A stretch of 64,000 bases of DNA from Siphonodentalium dalli (lineage: Eukaryota; Mollusca; Scaphopoda; Gadilida; Siphonodentaliidae), in the NCBI GenBank assembly GCA_032622095.1, contig CP136068.1, positions 137,091,989-137,155,988 of the forward strand. The letters run 5' to 3'. The notes beneath the pieces are model-generated. The model searched no databases. It saw only the letters and a list, made by a program, of their open reading frames with translations, and was not told the origin of the DNA. Positions within the stretch are counted from its first letter, which is position 1. Each line of letters starts with the position of its first letter. Below, in pieces: positions 1-11,640 of this stretch. The translations under genes were made by a program, and so were the position numbers.

Positions 1-54
1 GTTCGGGTAATAAAATCAGATGCCAGACAGAAAACAGATTATACATGTACATGC

Positions 55-180
55 AAGAGAAGGATTCATATTCATTGATGTGAAATGTTCTTATAATAAG
101 TTCAACAATGGTCGTTTGTTGAACTTATTATCTGAACATTTCCTCATAAATGAACTAATCGTCAATGAGTATTTAGTAAA
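55..180. repeat. Truncated MITE-like repeat with a small hairpin
   Basis: Arms at 82-106 and 118-142 are inverted copies of each other with two mismatches (core AATAAGTTCAAC). The stretch ending in TCAATGAGTATTTAGTA recurs at 54.20-54.29 kb and, more diverged, at 52.48-52.56 kb. There it forms the right part of the family B piggyBac-like MITE. The open frame crossing this stretch is therefore repeat sequence rather than a gene. Confidence 0.6.
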
Positions 181-442
181 GACAGGATTAACATGTCAAT
201 ATCCATGTCCCGCAACTATCTATTTCTGGAACCACCCAACTGAAACGTCATTTCCAGCAATTATACACCACAATGTGTTAGGATACTCAAACAACCTGCA
301 TAAATATATATACATGGCGAAACTTGTGGCATCAAGTCTTGCCAAGAACAAATATATATTATAATATTTATAATAAAACTTTTATAAATGTGCCCTACCA
401 TGGTGTGCATTTCTCACGATAAATTTCGAAAACTTCGTAAAT

Positions 443-448
443 ACTCAC
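443..448 (-). promoter_or_regulatory. 5' splice donor of the PAN-domain exon
   Basis: The minus strand reads AAACG followed by GTGAGTAT, a near-perfect U1 donor. The open frame runs on past it for only a dozen codons of unremarkable sequence, which supports splicing here. Confidence 0.7.
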
Positions 449-731
449 CGTTTCTCTTCCATGCCATTTGTGCGATGTCTGAATTTGTATTCAAGGAACA
501 AATTCCAGATTCTTTGTCAAATGAGAAGTCAACGCAATCGTTGGTTGTGGTGCAAATGCCACCGCACTGGATTTCTGACAAAGCACGTCTCGTTTCAACT
601 TGAGATCCGTTCACCGGAGCGTTCGCAAGGCCGATTTGATAATGCTGACTTCTGAACTTAACATCAGCCCGGACGGTCGGAGACAAGAAAATTCCAAGCG
701 AAACTGCCAATGCTGTGCAAAGAACTTCCAT
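449..731 (-). CDS. First coding exon of a secreted PAN/apple-domain protein (partial)
   Basis: The exon starts at the ATG at 731-729, which has a strong Kozak context (AACATGG). An upstream in-frame TTG was not used. Residues 1-22 are a hydrophobic signal peptide ending near VRA. The rest is extracellular in character, with an NGS glycosylation site near residue 41. Cysteines at 56, 60, 66 and 78 give the C-x3-C-x5-C-x11-C spacing of a PAN/apple fold, with VDFSFDKESGICSL as the typical central strands. The exon ends in codon phase 1 after 94 residues, at a consensus donor. The remaining exons must lie left of the window. PAN domains bind protein or carbohydrate and are common in mollusc secreted and lectin-like proteins. 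The exact function is unknown. This is the most convincing host gene piece here. Confidence 0.72.
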
Positions 732-857
732 GTTCTGTCGCAACTGAAAATGTTTCCAACTGCAATTCTAGGGTCAGACTCCGCTGTTTGTGAACGAAGG
801 CAGAAGAACAATTGGATGTTTGTTTAACTCCGGCGTCGCTTAAAACTTGGAGCCCGC

Positions 858-863
858 TATATA
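858..863 (-). promoter_or_regulatory. TATA box of the PAN-domain gene
   Basis: TATATA followed by a GC-rich stretch lies about 127 nt upstream of the ATG on the minus strand. It would place transcription start near 830 and give a 5' UTR of about 100 nt. No other TATA-like sequence is closer to the start codon. Confidence 0.5.
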
Positions 864-2123
864 GGATTGTTACTCCAATCCACTCCACCCGCGCGTGTTG
901 AAGTATGTGGCACTCTTGTAGAATTCGATCAGTGTTTAAACCCAGTAAATTCAATATTATTTAACAATCAGCTGTTTGGAGACCGTGGCAGCTACGGTAT
1001 TACTGATGGGACTGAACAATGAAGCCCTATAGGGTAACCAAGTGTCTTCGACACAGTGCGCGGTTTAAAAACATGGGGGCAGTTTGTAAGGAGACATTGA
1101 TCCAAGGTGACAAGGTACCACTAATGCTTCACCGGACGCGCTGTTCACTAAGAAGACACTAATTAGTGTCACAGAGAAATATCTCTTTAAATAACCCCAA
1201 TGTCCGTAGTTTTTGTGGAGTATGCACCGCAATTGCATGATTAAAATTACAAGAGAACCATCATCCAGGTTTAAATAATATGCAAGAGTAACGACAAGAG
1301 AGCACTCGTCGTGATGCGAACTAAAAGGTCGCTGACCAAAACGACCCCGGCGAAGGTGGCAGGTTTGAATAAAAAATTCTGAAAAGTTTTAAGTCGAAAA
1401 CTGTCAGAACTTCGCTATAAATGTTCGCACCAGACCCATATTTTAATCTAACCTGTAATTTCATCTAATTAATCCACATTCAAAATTCGATGTGAAAAAT
1501 GGAGACAACTATAACTATAGTTGTCATCCGAAAATCGAAATAATCATCAAATTCTAAGTCAATAAGGGTGATAAAATTCCATCAAAAATGACCCGAACAG
1601 ATCCACATTCATATGCATCTGTATCTGCATTTCGACATGACTAATACATACTAATTTAAAAGGAAATGGAGGACTATACCTTAAGTTATCATCCGGACAC
1701 CAAATCATCATTAAATTCTAAGTCGAAAAGGGCAGAAATGTCGGAAGTGGTCTGACCGGACCCTAATTCGAACATGAGCGGGACTTTTTAAGTTATTAAG
1801 TAGATTAAATGTCACAGAAAATATATATACAAATTAAATATGCATATTATACAGCGCACATGTTCTCATGATTGTTGACATCTGTGTCAAGTAAACAAAA
1901 TGTTGACCAAAAAAAATGACAGAATACAGGCTCAGACAAAGTTCCGTACGCACACACGGACGGACGGACGGACGGACGGGCGGGCGAGTGTCATTACTAT
2001 AGTCTTCTGACGGAATGTCGGGGACAAATACAACGCAAATGAATATCATGAATATCACAGGAGAGCGATTGAGATACACGAGTGGACTTACCTTTATTGC
2101 ATACTTCTGTCATTAATTGTTCC
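864..2123. other. Non-coding stretch with a degenerate ~160-bp repeat and an ACGG microsatellite
   Basis: No gene is seen. Around 1376-1500, 1549-1660 and 1711-1770 three loosely similar segments share 'ttctaagtcgaaaa..gg' and 'cagaccc' motifs, which looks like an old tandem repeat. A CGGA microsatellite at about 1957-1986 is followed by a 'tcttctgacggaatgtcgggg' type sequence, as in dispersed mollusc repeats. Confidence 0.5.
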
Positions 2124-2178
2124 CACAGGTTGGTAAGTAAATGAGACGATGAGTTGGTAAGCTACTTACTAACCTGTG
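2124..2178. repeat. Short hairpin flanking the foldback element
   Basis: CACAGGTTGGTAAGTA at 2124-2139 and TACTTACTAACCTGTG at 2163-2178 pair with one mismatch. The right arm overlaps the left end of the foldback element at 2174. Confidence 0.6.
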
Positions 2179-3045
2179 TTGAGCGGTCACGTTGAATAGC
2201 TGCATTTAGTCTTAAATTGAGATACCTCCCCGCAGGCTCCCTCCCGCATCACAACTAATCCGCTTCTGGAGTTCTGGAGTATCATTTCCATATATGGAGC
2301 TTCTGGAGTTCTGGAGTAGCATTTCCATATAATTATAGAGCTTTTTATTATTCATGACTTCCATATATGGAAATCCTACTCCAGTACTTTGATGTGTAGC
2401 ACTAAAACCACGTAACCGGGCCGGTAGATCCAATATGGCCGCGAGTTAGTGACAAGGCGTATTGTTAAACTATTAAATTATATCTCATATTCAATATAAA
2501 TCCATAATAATAGTAATAATGCGCTTAAGTTGTCGTGTGCTTCTGCATGTTGTTCATGATTGGGCCCCTTTAATGTTCTCGACTACATACATTCTTAGAA
2601 CAAATGTGTATATAATCTTCACAAGATGTTTTAAATTTATATTAAACAAAATTGTGTAGAAATGATACATGACATAATTATGTGTCGGTTGAATTTTCTC
2701 AAAGTTGAACATGAGTGAATATGTGAGTGTATTATAGTTAGTAGATGAGATAAATTATGTTATATGCTGTTCAGTTTTTACACAAACACATTATAGCACA
2801 AAGTTACGTGGTTTTAGTGCTACACATCAAAGTACTGGAGTAGGATTTCCATATATGGAAGTCATGAATAATAAAAAGCTCTATAATTATATGGAAATGC
2901 TACTCCAGAACTCCAGAAGCTCCATATATGGAAATGATACTCCAGAACTCCAGAAGCGGATTAGTTGTGATGCGGGAGGGAGCCTGCGGGGAGGTATCTC
3001 AATTTAAGACTAAATGCACCTATTCAACGTGACCGCTCAACACAG
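2174..3045. mobile_element. Foldback DNA element with ~240-bp terminal inverted repeats
   Basis: The sequence from 2174 (CTGTGTTGAGCGGTCACGTT) to about 2416 reappears as its reverse complement from about 2805 to 3045, with only a few mismatches. The arms contain internal tandem 'cttctggagttctggagta' units and a repeated CCATATATGG palindrome. The ~390-bp centre has no coding capacity. This is a non-autonomous TIR or foldback element. I could not identify a clean target duplication. Confidence 0.8.
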
Positions 3046-3551
3046 TGCGCGCTGTTAACAATGTGTAAACTTCGTTACTTTTTCGATTTCAAAACATTTT
3101 TGGGTGGTTATTTTGAGCTTTTTTGGCCCTGTCTCCACATTTTGTCAACTTTATTGAACTAATTATTGATTATTTTACATTCGTAGCACACGAGTATATT
3201 ATTTTACGACGTTTAGTTGGTTATTTAGACGTTTTGTTTTGAAAACAAGCCAGTTGTCGAAACGCACGTGCACCAGCTGTTGCCATCGAAGATATCCTTG
3301 TTGCCATCCAGGATACAAGATCGGAAACCGCCTAGGCGTTTTCGCGTGTATTTGATGAAATATAGCTATATTGTAAGATAAACTAACATATTCACTCATA
3401 TTCAACGTTGAGTAAATTCCACCGACATATATGTCATTTCTACACAATTTGGTTTAAGATAAAAATTTAAACATATTGTGTAGAATTTACACAAATTTGT
3501 TCTAAGAGTTTAGCTTATAACATTTGTCAACTGCCTCAACGTTGTTGTCTT
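3046..3551. other. Non-coding spacer
   Basis: AT-rich sequence with no repeat or gene that I can recognise. The short open frame on the minus strand has no recognisable motif. Confidence 0.4.
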
Positions 3552-4745
3552 AGGTCGGATTCGTCATTTCCGGTCTATGTAAACCTCTAGATTTAAACCG
3601 CCTTTTGACATATAAATCCACGGTTTAAATCGGAGACCGCAGGTCTATATAAGTGGTGCATCTCTGGTGTAAACCTGGTACAGCCAGACCCACGGTTTAG
3701 CAATAGTGTCTGTGTATCGCCCAGCTAGTTAATCGTACATGCCTAATGCGGACCGCCGCGTTCTATCGACAGCGAAAATAGATAATGACGACAACGAGCA
3801 TAGTGTGATTGAAAATAAGCGCCCATACCTGAAAAGTGCATGTGTGGGGATAACATTTGTCTCAATTGGGATATTTTTTGGCATTTTATAACCTTAAACG
3901 TACATGACTCATTCGAACCTCCAAAGTTTGTATACGTAATTTGGAGGTACGGATACGATAGGTTGATAAATAGACGAAATATTGGTATACCGGCTTCATA
4001 TGCTCTGAAAAAATACTTGCCAAAGTCACAACCATTTTCCAACCGTTTTAATTTATTCGCCCGAAGTAAGATAAACGCTCTTTATTGCTACCATATAGGA
4101 ATAGAATAACACGGAACGCTCTTTTCGTGCAAATGGCTGTGTTTGGTGTTTGTGTTTGTTTGGGACCCTAACACCTTGTTCGTAGTTACATTTTGCATTT
4201 CTTCAATGCGTATTTTTTGGGTTACAGAATGCTCGTAGAAAGGTAGTTAAGATATATATCGACCTATTTCGATGACGGGAAAAATTCAAAAGCGAATAAT
4301 ATTATTCGTATATTGGAGCGCAAACCGCCATGACATTGTGGCTTTAAACCGGCAACTAACCCATATAATTTGACGGTCCCCACAAAACCCGGCTTAATGA
4401 GGCTAGTCATGAGATGACGCATCCGTCTTTTCTGGACCGCGGTTACATGGGTGGAGAGGTAGATAATACCGATTGTTGGCGTGCATATAAGGTGAGACTG
4501 GCGGCTTAACATTGATTCATTCTCAAACGAGCGCGCATGTGCTAGTTCGCGATAAGTGAGGGCGTGATAATAATCATTATACCGGCCTGCGTGTGGTCCG
4601 CCTGGTCGCTGGATACAGCTTGATTGCATGTTATCCACTGGACGACCACAAACGTCCCCTTAAACCATGCCTGGGTGGACCGTCAATGAAGGTTTTAAAC
4701 CAAGTTTAAACTTGGAGGTTTAAACTGAAGATGACGAATCAGGCC
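3552..4745. mobile_element. Degenerate TIR element
   Basis: The left end (GTCGGATTCGTCAT followed by TTTAAACC-rich sequence) is matched in reverse complement by 4655-4745 (TTTAAAC runs, then ATGACGAATCAGGCC). The arms are about 90 bp and noticeably diverged. The interior includes a dispersed repeat at 4130-4340. A 124-codon minus-strand open frame (4264-4638) shows no family signature and overlaps that repeat, so I do not call it a gene. Confidence 0.5.
4130..4340 (+). repeat. Dispersed repeat, second copy at 58.32-58.53 kb
   Basis: This copy matches the reverse complement of about 58320-58530. The best-conserved stretch centres on TATCGACCTATTTCGAT and GAGCGCAAACCG. The most conserved part can be read for about 20 codons in both copies, but stops occur soon after in both. 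Confidence 0.5.
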
Positions 4746-5639
4746 AATGTGTTCGAACGCAATATGGGATTTTTTTTTATTAGTTGTGTTGGGTTCACAA
4801 TTAAATGCACTGTGCATGTATATGAAACGTGTTCTCTCGTTATCGAATATTGGGCAAATGGATAAGTAATGGTATTCACCACCTATGTGGTTCTTAAGTG
4901 CGAAACTTCGTGAATGCATGTCTCGCTTTAGGTTACTATAATTATGCATTGCCTCTATTATATCTTTGTAGGGATATATGCCATTCTTGAATTAATTGAT
5001 CTTTTGTTCAACAGAAGATGCACATCCTCTACTTATAGGTATGACACGTTAGTTACACATTGTAAATTACACCTTGTACCGTACTTTGTTGGTAATTGCA
5101 TACCGCCATAATATAGTTCATAGTTTATTCCAGGATTTGCACTTGCAAGACGACGGCAATTGTAGTTTGAAATCGCACCTATTATTTACGACGGCACTAT
5201 ACTCCTACTTTACTCGATGCATTGTTCAATGAAAGAAGATCTACTTAATGTGATATATATAAATATCCCTTGAACTAAACCCATATCTGCGGATTACATG
5301 GAGTAGGCACACTATAATTTCATGATTAAAACGACCATAGAACCCTCATCATGGTGTATATAATATGTGAGCAGCATTTTGCGCGGGACGATTATAAGAC
5401 ATGAATGGTCTATACATATACATAATAGCAGTTGATAGTTGTGACATTGTGAAATGAGTAGTTGAACGCGAAGCGCCCGGAATGGTAAAAAAAAATCGAG
5501 TGATCTTCTTATTCACCCCACATTGTGACATTGTTAATTAAGTCTGCGAATATTTATAACACGCCAATCAGCCCTCGAAAAGTTTTATATTTACAATCAC
5601 ACATGCATGCATTCGCGCTATGGAACATGACTGCAGAGC
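4746..5639. other. Non-coding spacer
   Basis: No gene, RNA or clear repeat is seen. Base composition is AT-rich, and the open frames are short and featureless. Confidence 0.4.
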
Positions 5640-6900
5640 GTTAGTTGGTCTGAATCACGTCACGTGACGTCGCACGCAGACCCCTACTTGCTTCCATAAT
5701 GTGTAGACGCAACATGCAACGAGCTAAGAGAGTAACGTTGGAAATGGGAGCTAAATGCTCTGTCAATATAAGTAATGGATATTGATTGTGATGCGTTCCA
5801 TAATGTATGGATGTAAGTTGGTCTGACATTTTATGTGCGGAACTCGAAAAACGTCAGACCAACTTGCATCCATACTCTTTGGAACGCAAGCAAATAAACT
5901 TCCATTTAAGAAATGCATGTTGATTTGCTTGCGTTCCATAGAGTAAGGATGCAAGTTTGTCTGACATTTCGTGTGGAGCGCGAAAATAAAAATGTCACAC
6001 CTACTTGCATACATACTCTATGGAACGCAACAAAATCAACATCCATTACTTATATTTACCCTCAACCCAGTCACTGGCAGTTTAAAAGAGCACTAACCCT
6101 TTACCCAACAGAACGACCCTGTGCCAATGCATTCTCTTATATATGCGAGTCGACCATAGGTCGCCTCGCATATATAAGAGAATGCATTGGCTTAACACAT
6201 TAAAAATTATAAAATTGTTAAATAATGTAAGAAAAAATGGTAAAAAGTGTTAAAAAAAGATTTGTTTTAGGCCAATGCATTCTGTTATATATGCGAGGCG
6301 ACCTATGGTCGACTCGCATATATAAGAGAATGCATTGGCACAGGGCATAACTGTAACTATCACAATGTGGTCAATGAGCCGGTTCCAATGATATCCATAT
6401 TTGTATGGTTTTATTGAGACAGACCCAAGATAATTTAGGCTGTTGCAGCTTTATTTGGCCGGTTTTGGCCGGTTTGTTGGGTAAAGGGTTAAAAGCCCAT
6501 TCCAACGTTATTCTTGTGACTATTCTCGATGACGTTGGTTGGTCGAAATTACGCCACACGACGTCGCGCGCTGACCCCAACTTGCATCCATTTTTGTGTA
6601 TACAGACGCAACCTGCATCAAGTAACGAGAATAACGTTGGGACTGGGCGCTTAATGCTCTTTTAAACTGCCAGTTGACTCGGTTGGGGGTAAATATAAGT
6701 AATGGATGTTGATTTTGTTGCGTTCCATAGAGTATGGATGCAAGTTGGGTCTGACATTTTGTTATGTGTGGAACGCAAGCAAATCAACATTCATTTCTAA
6801 AATGGATACAAGTTGGGGTCAGCGCGCGACGTCATGTGACGTAATTTCGACCAACCAACATCCTGCATTCATGTTCCACAACGCGAATGCTTGTGTGAGC
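5640..6900. mobile_element. Composite inverted/direct repeat element interrupted by a family A MITE
   Basis: Segment 5640-5850 is repeated directly at about 6536-6760, with shared landmarks GACGTCGC, GACGCAAC, TAACGTTGG and GCGTTCCATA. Between them lie several inverted copies of 'gcgttccatagagtatggatgcaagtt'-type sequence (5790-6035 and 6718-6790). Positions 6050-6092 are the reverse complement of about 6653-6700. The two halves therefore form a large imperfect palindrome into which the family A MITE at 6097-6488 has inserted. No coding capacity was recognised. Confidence 0.65.
6097..6488. mobile_element. Family A piggyBac-like MITE, copy 1
   Basis: Terminal repeats are CCCTTTACCCAACA and its reverse complement, flanked by CTAA (6093-6096) and TTAA (6489-6492). 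The TTAA target and CCC terminus match piggyBac superfamily ends. Inside are two strong hairpins, each with arms of about 32 bp (GCCAATGCATTCTCTTATAT...GCGAG) and the centre CGACCATAGGTCG or its complement. A GGCCGGTTTTGGCCGG segment and a 'tccatatttgtatgg' segment lie at one end. It has no coding capacity and presumably depends on a piggyBac-type transposase in trans. Confidence 0.8.
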
Positions 6901-7940
6901 GTAAATATTTGGTGTCAGATCGGCTATGGCATCATTAAAAATAGTGTCTCTCTGCATATAACAACTTTATAGTGTCCGGTGTATAAGATACTTCATATGA
7001 ATCGAAGACTCCTGTCCGGAATCGCTTCTATCAATTAATAGGCCTATAGATTTTATTTATAATTTTTCTGGTATAATACATATAACATTTTTGTGGAGAG
7101 TTTTACGTGCTAATTTTTGAACAAAAACCTCGGTACTTATCTGTTGGTCGATAAAAATTCCTGTCCTCGATTTTTATCATTTACCCTCGAATTCCGATGT
7201 TTTTAATTTTGTTTTCGGAAGTTGAAAAAGCGGGAAAACGAATAGAAATTGACTGTCATGTGAGATTGTTAACATGTATATGTTGCGATGCTAATAAATG
7301 AAGCAGCTCATGTTGAACCGTTATTTCACTCTTTTTTTTAGTTAGAATGGCATTTCAACTAATTAATGTGTTAATGTAATGGAGATATGTCGAGTTGATT
7401 TCTAACGAATCAGCCGACATATCGTAATGGAATTGTCATATTTATAATAATTGGGTACCATTGGTTATACAGGCAGCACATCAGAACGTTCCTATATAAC
7501 CGATTCTATGCATGTGAAAAATGCAGTGGCATTTCACCAGAAAATTCCAAACTTCGTAGACGATTTTTGTTTTTCTGATCACTTCTTTGCTAAACTCCAG
7601 TTCTTTCGTGATTAATCAAATATATGAGGGCTCAAAACTCATCGGAGTCAGGCCATTAATCCCTACTTCTATATGACAACACGCGCGCTTGATTCGCGAG
7701 AGAACAGAGTTCATTTGACCCAATAATCCGAAAATCGGATGTAACTTAATATAATTATTCAGAGCTTTTTGTTTTCTGTCCGGGCTTTAAAATTGGTTAT
7801 ACAGGGATAAATTCTCTCGAAGAAGTTTTTAAAAAGTGGGGCAATCCACGACTCGGGTGGGGTGAGGATGGGAATAAAAATTGCAAACTCGTGAAAGCAT
7901 TACTGTCAAACGGATATATCATAACAACATGTACATGTAT
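6901..7940. other. Non-coding spacer
   Basis: No gene or clear repeat is recognised. A few short palindromes such as CGACATATC occur. The sequence is AT-rich with no frame longer than about 60 codons. Confidence 0.4.
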
Positions 7941-8765
7941 GTTACATATACGAATTACCTACGTGGATTCGCCCGATTCAGTGGTGCACTGTGGGATTGG
8001 GTAGGAACGCCAACAATAATAAAATAAAATGGTTTTGTTACCTGTCTGGGTAAGGGACAGACAAAAGGGAGGGGCAACAAAATCGTTGATAAGTTTTCTT
8101 TTCGCTTATTTCCACGAAACTTATATGAAATCATATACATAATATGGCACGGTTCGAGTTATGGATAGGAGATGAGCGAGGCACCAAAATTAATGCATAT
8201 TCTTCTCCATGATACGTGGCATCTAATCTTGTGGTTTAAAGACGCAAATTGGTGCCGTTTTGTCATGTATGGGGAGGGGAGGGGCATTAAAATTGATAAA
8301 AATGTTTTAGTGACCGATTTCCACAAAACTGATATATATATATAGTCATCTTCATGATGAGTCTTAAGAAATAAAAGTGACCATATTCGAATCAAGAATG
8401 GGGAGATGAACATGCATCAAAAGTGACCACAAATGTTGCCCATTAACTTTAACCAAACTTAGATACCCATATCTAATATTATCTATGCTACAAGGAATCT
8501 AATGGTATGGGCTTAAATGGGGTGCCTTAGATGCCATGAACTGTGGAGGGGAGTACAGCAACAGCGATCGAATTCTTATAGCCGATTTCTTTGATGGTGT
8601 CAACGATTTTAAATTTCGAGAGTGGCACCGTCAAGTCGGGGATTGGCGCAAGGGGAGGGCACCAGCATTGATACAACAATTTACCGCCAACTTTTACCAA
8701 AATCATATATAGGCATCCCATGAGTCTAACGGTGTTCAATGTTGGCAGAGCGGTGTGTGACATAA
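7941..8765. repeat. Degenerate ~140-200-bp dispersed/tandem repeat
   Basis: Recurring blocks read 'ggggaggggcac', 'accgatttccac.aaact.atata' and 'catctccatgata', spaced irregularly. The same blocks recur at 28.81-29.62, 33.90-34.13, 34.52-34.60 and 38.70-38.96 kb. It appears to be an old dispersed repeat, and the open frames across it are incidental. Confidence 0.55.
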
Positions 8766-9421
8766 CTACCCATGCCCCATAACATAACTATCCATGCCCC
8801 ATTATATTAGTATATATCACTAATTGTATAGTATACCCGTGCTACGTATAGTAAGAACTCAAACTCGAATATCAGTGCTCGGTTCCTTACAGAAGTCTCA
8901 CACATCTTAATCACAGCCCAGACCCACACACAATGAAGTCGACACCCCAAATATGGTCATATATAGGGAATGTTCATAACGGCAGAGCCAATACCGATGT
9001 GTATTACCAAATACCTCATCTAATATTCACCACAAAGAGTATATAAGGAATAGCTACACCCCAACACATCATGCTTTTACTTAACTCATTTCATCTTGAG
9101 GTTTTGATACCTAACCGAGCATCACCTCTCATTCGGGTCTTTCATTCCGCGACTTTGTTTGTATACATTGATTTCTTATTATCTGCTACTTCATACATTA
9201 AAGATTGGTATCCATATCTATGTGTCGTCATTACACCACATGTTACAGGTCCAGGAACCTATACTCATAATCTCATCGAAATGTCAAATGTCTATATTTT
9301 CGAAAGATATCGATAAGCAAGCTGCTGATGAGCTTTCACAATAACTCATCTCGGATACTTAAAATACCGAACATAAAAACGATTCGATTTAAGGAGATTT
9401 TAGTGTTCAAATTTCAAAATC
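8766..9421. other. Non-coding spacer
   Basis: Short direct repeats ('cccatgccccat', 8770-8800) are the only structure seen. Two overlapping open frames near 9071-9344 have no recognisable features. Confidence 0.4.
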
Positions 9422-9472
9422 AGTCCGGGAGCTAATAGGGATACCCTTGCACCCCCCCCCCCCCTGGGACTT
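9422..9472. repeat. Left terminus of the 9.4-28.8 kb foldback structure
   Basis: AGTCCGGGAGCTAA, then GGGATACCCTTGCA, a run of 13 C and TGGGACTT match the reverse complement of 28750-28802. In the right copy the sequence continues into the palindrome arm (…CTTCACTTCACCC). On the left it is cut off at 9473, and the arm resumes at 23813. Confidence 0.75.
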
Positions 9473-9473
9473 A

Positions 9474-9770
9474 CCCATATAAAAATGTACCTGGGTAAAT
9501 CTTGGTGTTTACCTAGGTATACCCCGGTACATATAGGTTTTACCCTGGTTCCACCCAGGTCACACCCAGGTTACACCCAGGTAAATCAGGGATTTATATA
9601 GATTTACCCAGGTGTTTTCTATATATGTTAGGTATAAACCCCAGTTTACCCGGGTTTTTACGGATTTACACCCAGGTATTTACACCAGGTATTTACACCC
9701 AGGTATTTACACCAGGGTTTCGCCCAGGTATTTACTACAGTGTTCACCCGGATATATACACCTGTGGTAT
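9474..9770. repeat. Decayed CCCAGGTA minisatellite
   Basis: Units of about 13-16 bp vary around TTTACACCCAGGTA. They resemble the longer arrays at 22.97-23.81 kb. Open frames here are by-products of the repeat. Confidence 0.75.
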
Positions 9771-9794
9771 TTTGTTAAACTGTATAATCTGCAT

Positions 9795-11640
9795 TGAAGT
9801 CACCTTATTAACCCTTTCTATATTACAGCACCATTGGCGTGTAGTTACCTTATTAACCATTCTATATTAAATCATTAATTGACAGGTAGTTACCTTATTA
9901 ACCCTTTCTATACTAAGTAACATTGGTGAGTAGTTACATTATTAACCCTTTCTATATTAAAGCACCATTGATGTGAAGTTACCTTATTAACCCTTTCTTT
10001 ATTAAAGCATCATTGACGCGTAGTTACCTTATTAACCCTTTCTATATTAAAATATCATTGATGTGTAGTTACAATGTTAACCCTTTCTATAGTATAGCAT
10101 CATTGACGGGTAGTTGGCTCCTTAACTCTGTATATACCAAAGTATCATTGTCGTATATAGTTACCTTATTAACCCTTTCTATACTAAGTACCGTTGGCGT
10201 GTAGTTACCTTATTAACCCTTTCTATATTAAAGCATTAATTGACAGGTAGTTACCTTATTAACCCTTTCTATACTAAGTATCATTGGTGAGTAGTTGAAT
10301 TATTAACCCTTTCTATATTAAAGCGCCATTGGCGGGTAGTTACCTTATTAACCATTTATGTATTAAAGCAGCATTGACGTGTAGTTACCTTATTATAACC
10401 CTCTCTATATTAAAGCATCATTATTGCTGGGTAGTTATCTTATTAACCCGTTCTATACTAAGTATCATTGGTGAGTAGTTACAGTATTAACCCTTTCTAT
10501 ATTAAAGCATCATTGACGTGAAGTTACCTTATTAACCATTTCTGTATTAAAGCAGCATTGACATGTAGTTACCTTATTAGCCCTTTCTTTATTAAAATAT
10601 CATTGACGTGTAGTTACCATGTTAACCCTTTCTATATTAAAGCATCGTTGACGGGTAGTTGCCTAATTAACCCTCTATATACTAAAGTATCATTGTCGTG
10701 TAGTATACCTTACCAACCCTTTCTATACTAAGTATCATTGGCGTGTAGTTACCTTATTAACCTTTTCTATATTAAAGCATTAATTGACAGGTAGTTACAT
10801 TAAACAACCCTTTCTATACTAAGTATCATTGGTGAGTAGTTACATTATAAACCATTTCTATATTAAAGCGCCATTGACGGGTAATTACCTTATTAACCAT
10901 TTTTGTATCAAAGCATCATTGACGTGCAGTTACCATATTATAACACTTTCTATATTAAAGCATCATTGACTGATAGTTACCATATTAACCCTTTCTATAT
11001 TAAAGCACCATTGGCGTGTAATTACCTTATTAACCCTTTCTACGTTGAAGCAATAATTGACAGGCAGTTACCTTATTAACCCTTTTTATAATGAGTATCA
11101 TTGGTGATTAGTTACATTATTAACACTTTCTACAATAAAGCATCATTGACATGTAGTTATCATAGTAGCCAGTTATATATTAAAGCATCATGGACGGTAG
11201 TTACCATATTAACCCTTTCTATATTAAAGCACCATTGGCGTGTAATTACCATATTAACCCTTTCTATATTAAAACATCATTGACGTGTAGTTACCCTATT
11301 AGCCCTTTCTATATTTAAGCATCATTGACGTGTAGAACTTTATCTTATTAACCCTTTCTTTATTAAAGCATCATTGACATGTAGTTACCTTAGTAACCAT
11401 TTCTACACTAAAGCATTATTGACGGGTAGTTACCTTATTAACCCTTTCTATATTAAAGCATCATTGACAAGAAGTTAAATTATTAACCTTCTATAATAAG
11501 TATCATTGCCGTGTAGTTAGTTACCTTATAAAACCTTTCTATATTAAGACGTCGATCATTGACGGGTAGTTGTTACCTTATTAATCATTTATGTATTCAA
11601 GCATCATTGACGAGTAGTTACCTTATTACTTGAAGTTTAT
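9795..11640 (+). repeat. 45-bp satellite array, about 40 copies
   Basis: The monomer consensus is TTAACCCTTTCTATATTAA, then AGCATCATTGACG and TGTAGTTACCTTA. Copies vary by a few substitutions and small indels. Every monomer carries a TTAACCCTTTCTATACTAA-like block, which is also the TTAA plus terminal repeat of the family B MITE at 52008 and 54073. The array runs from about 9795 to 11640 with no internal gene. Confidence 0.9.

Noticed and set aside
20-364. 114-codon plus-strand frame at the window start
   Set aside because: It runs across a hairpin and a piece of the family B MITE that recurs at 52.5 and 54.2 kb; there is no domain.
4264-4638. 124-codon minus-strand frame as a gene
   Set aside because: It overlaps a dispersed repeat whose second copy (58.3 kb) does not keep the frame; no family signature or splice context.
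6405-6665. 86-codon frame in and beyond the family A MITE
   Set aside because: The same segment recurs in other family A copies with different frames; it is non-coding transposon sequence.
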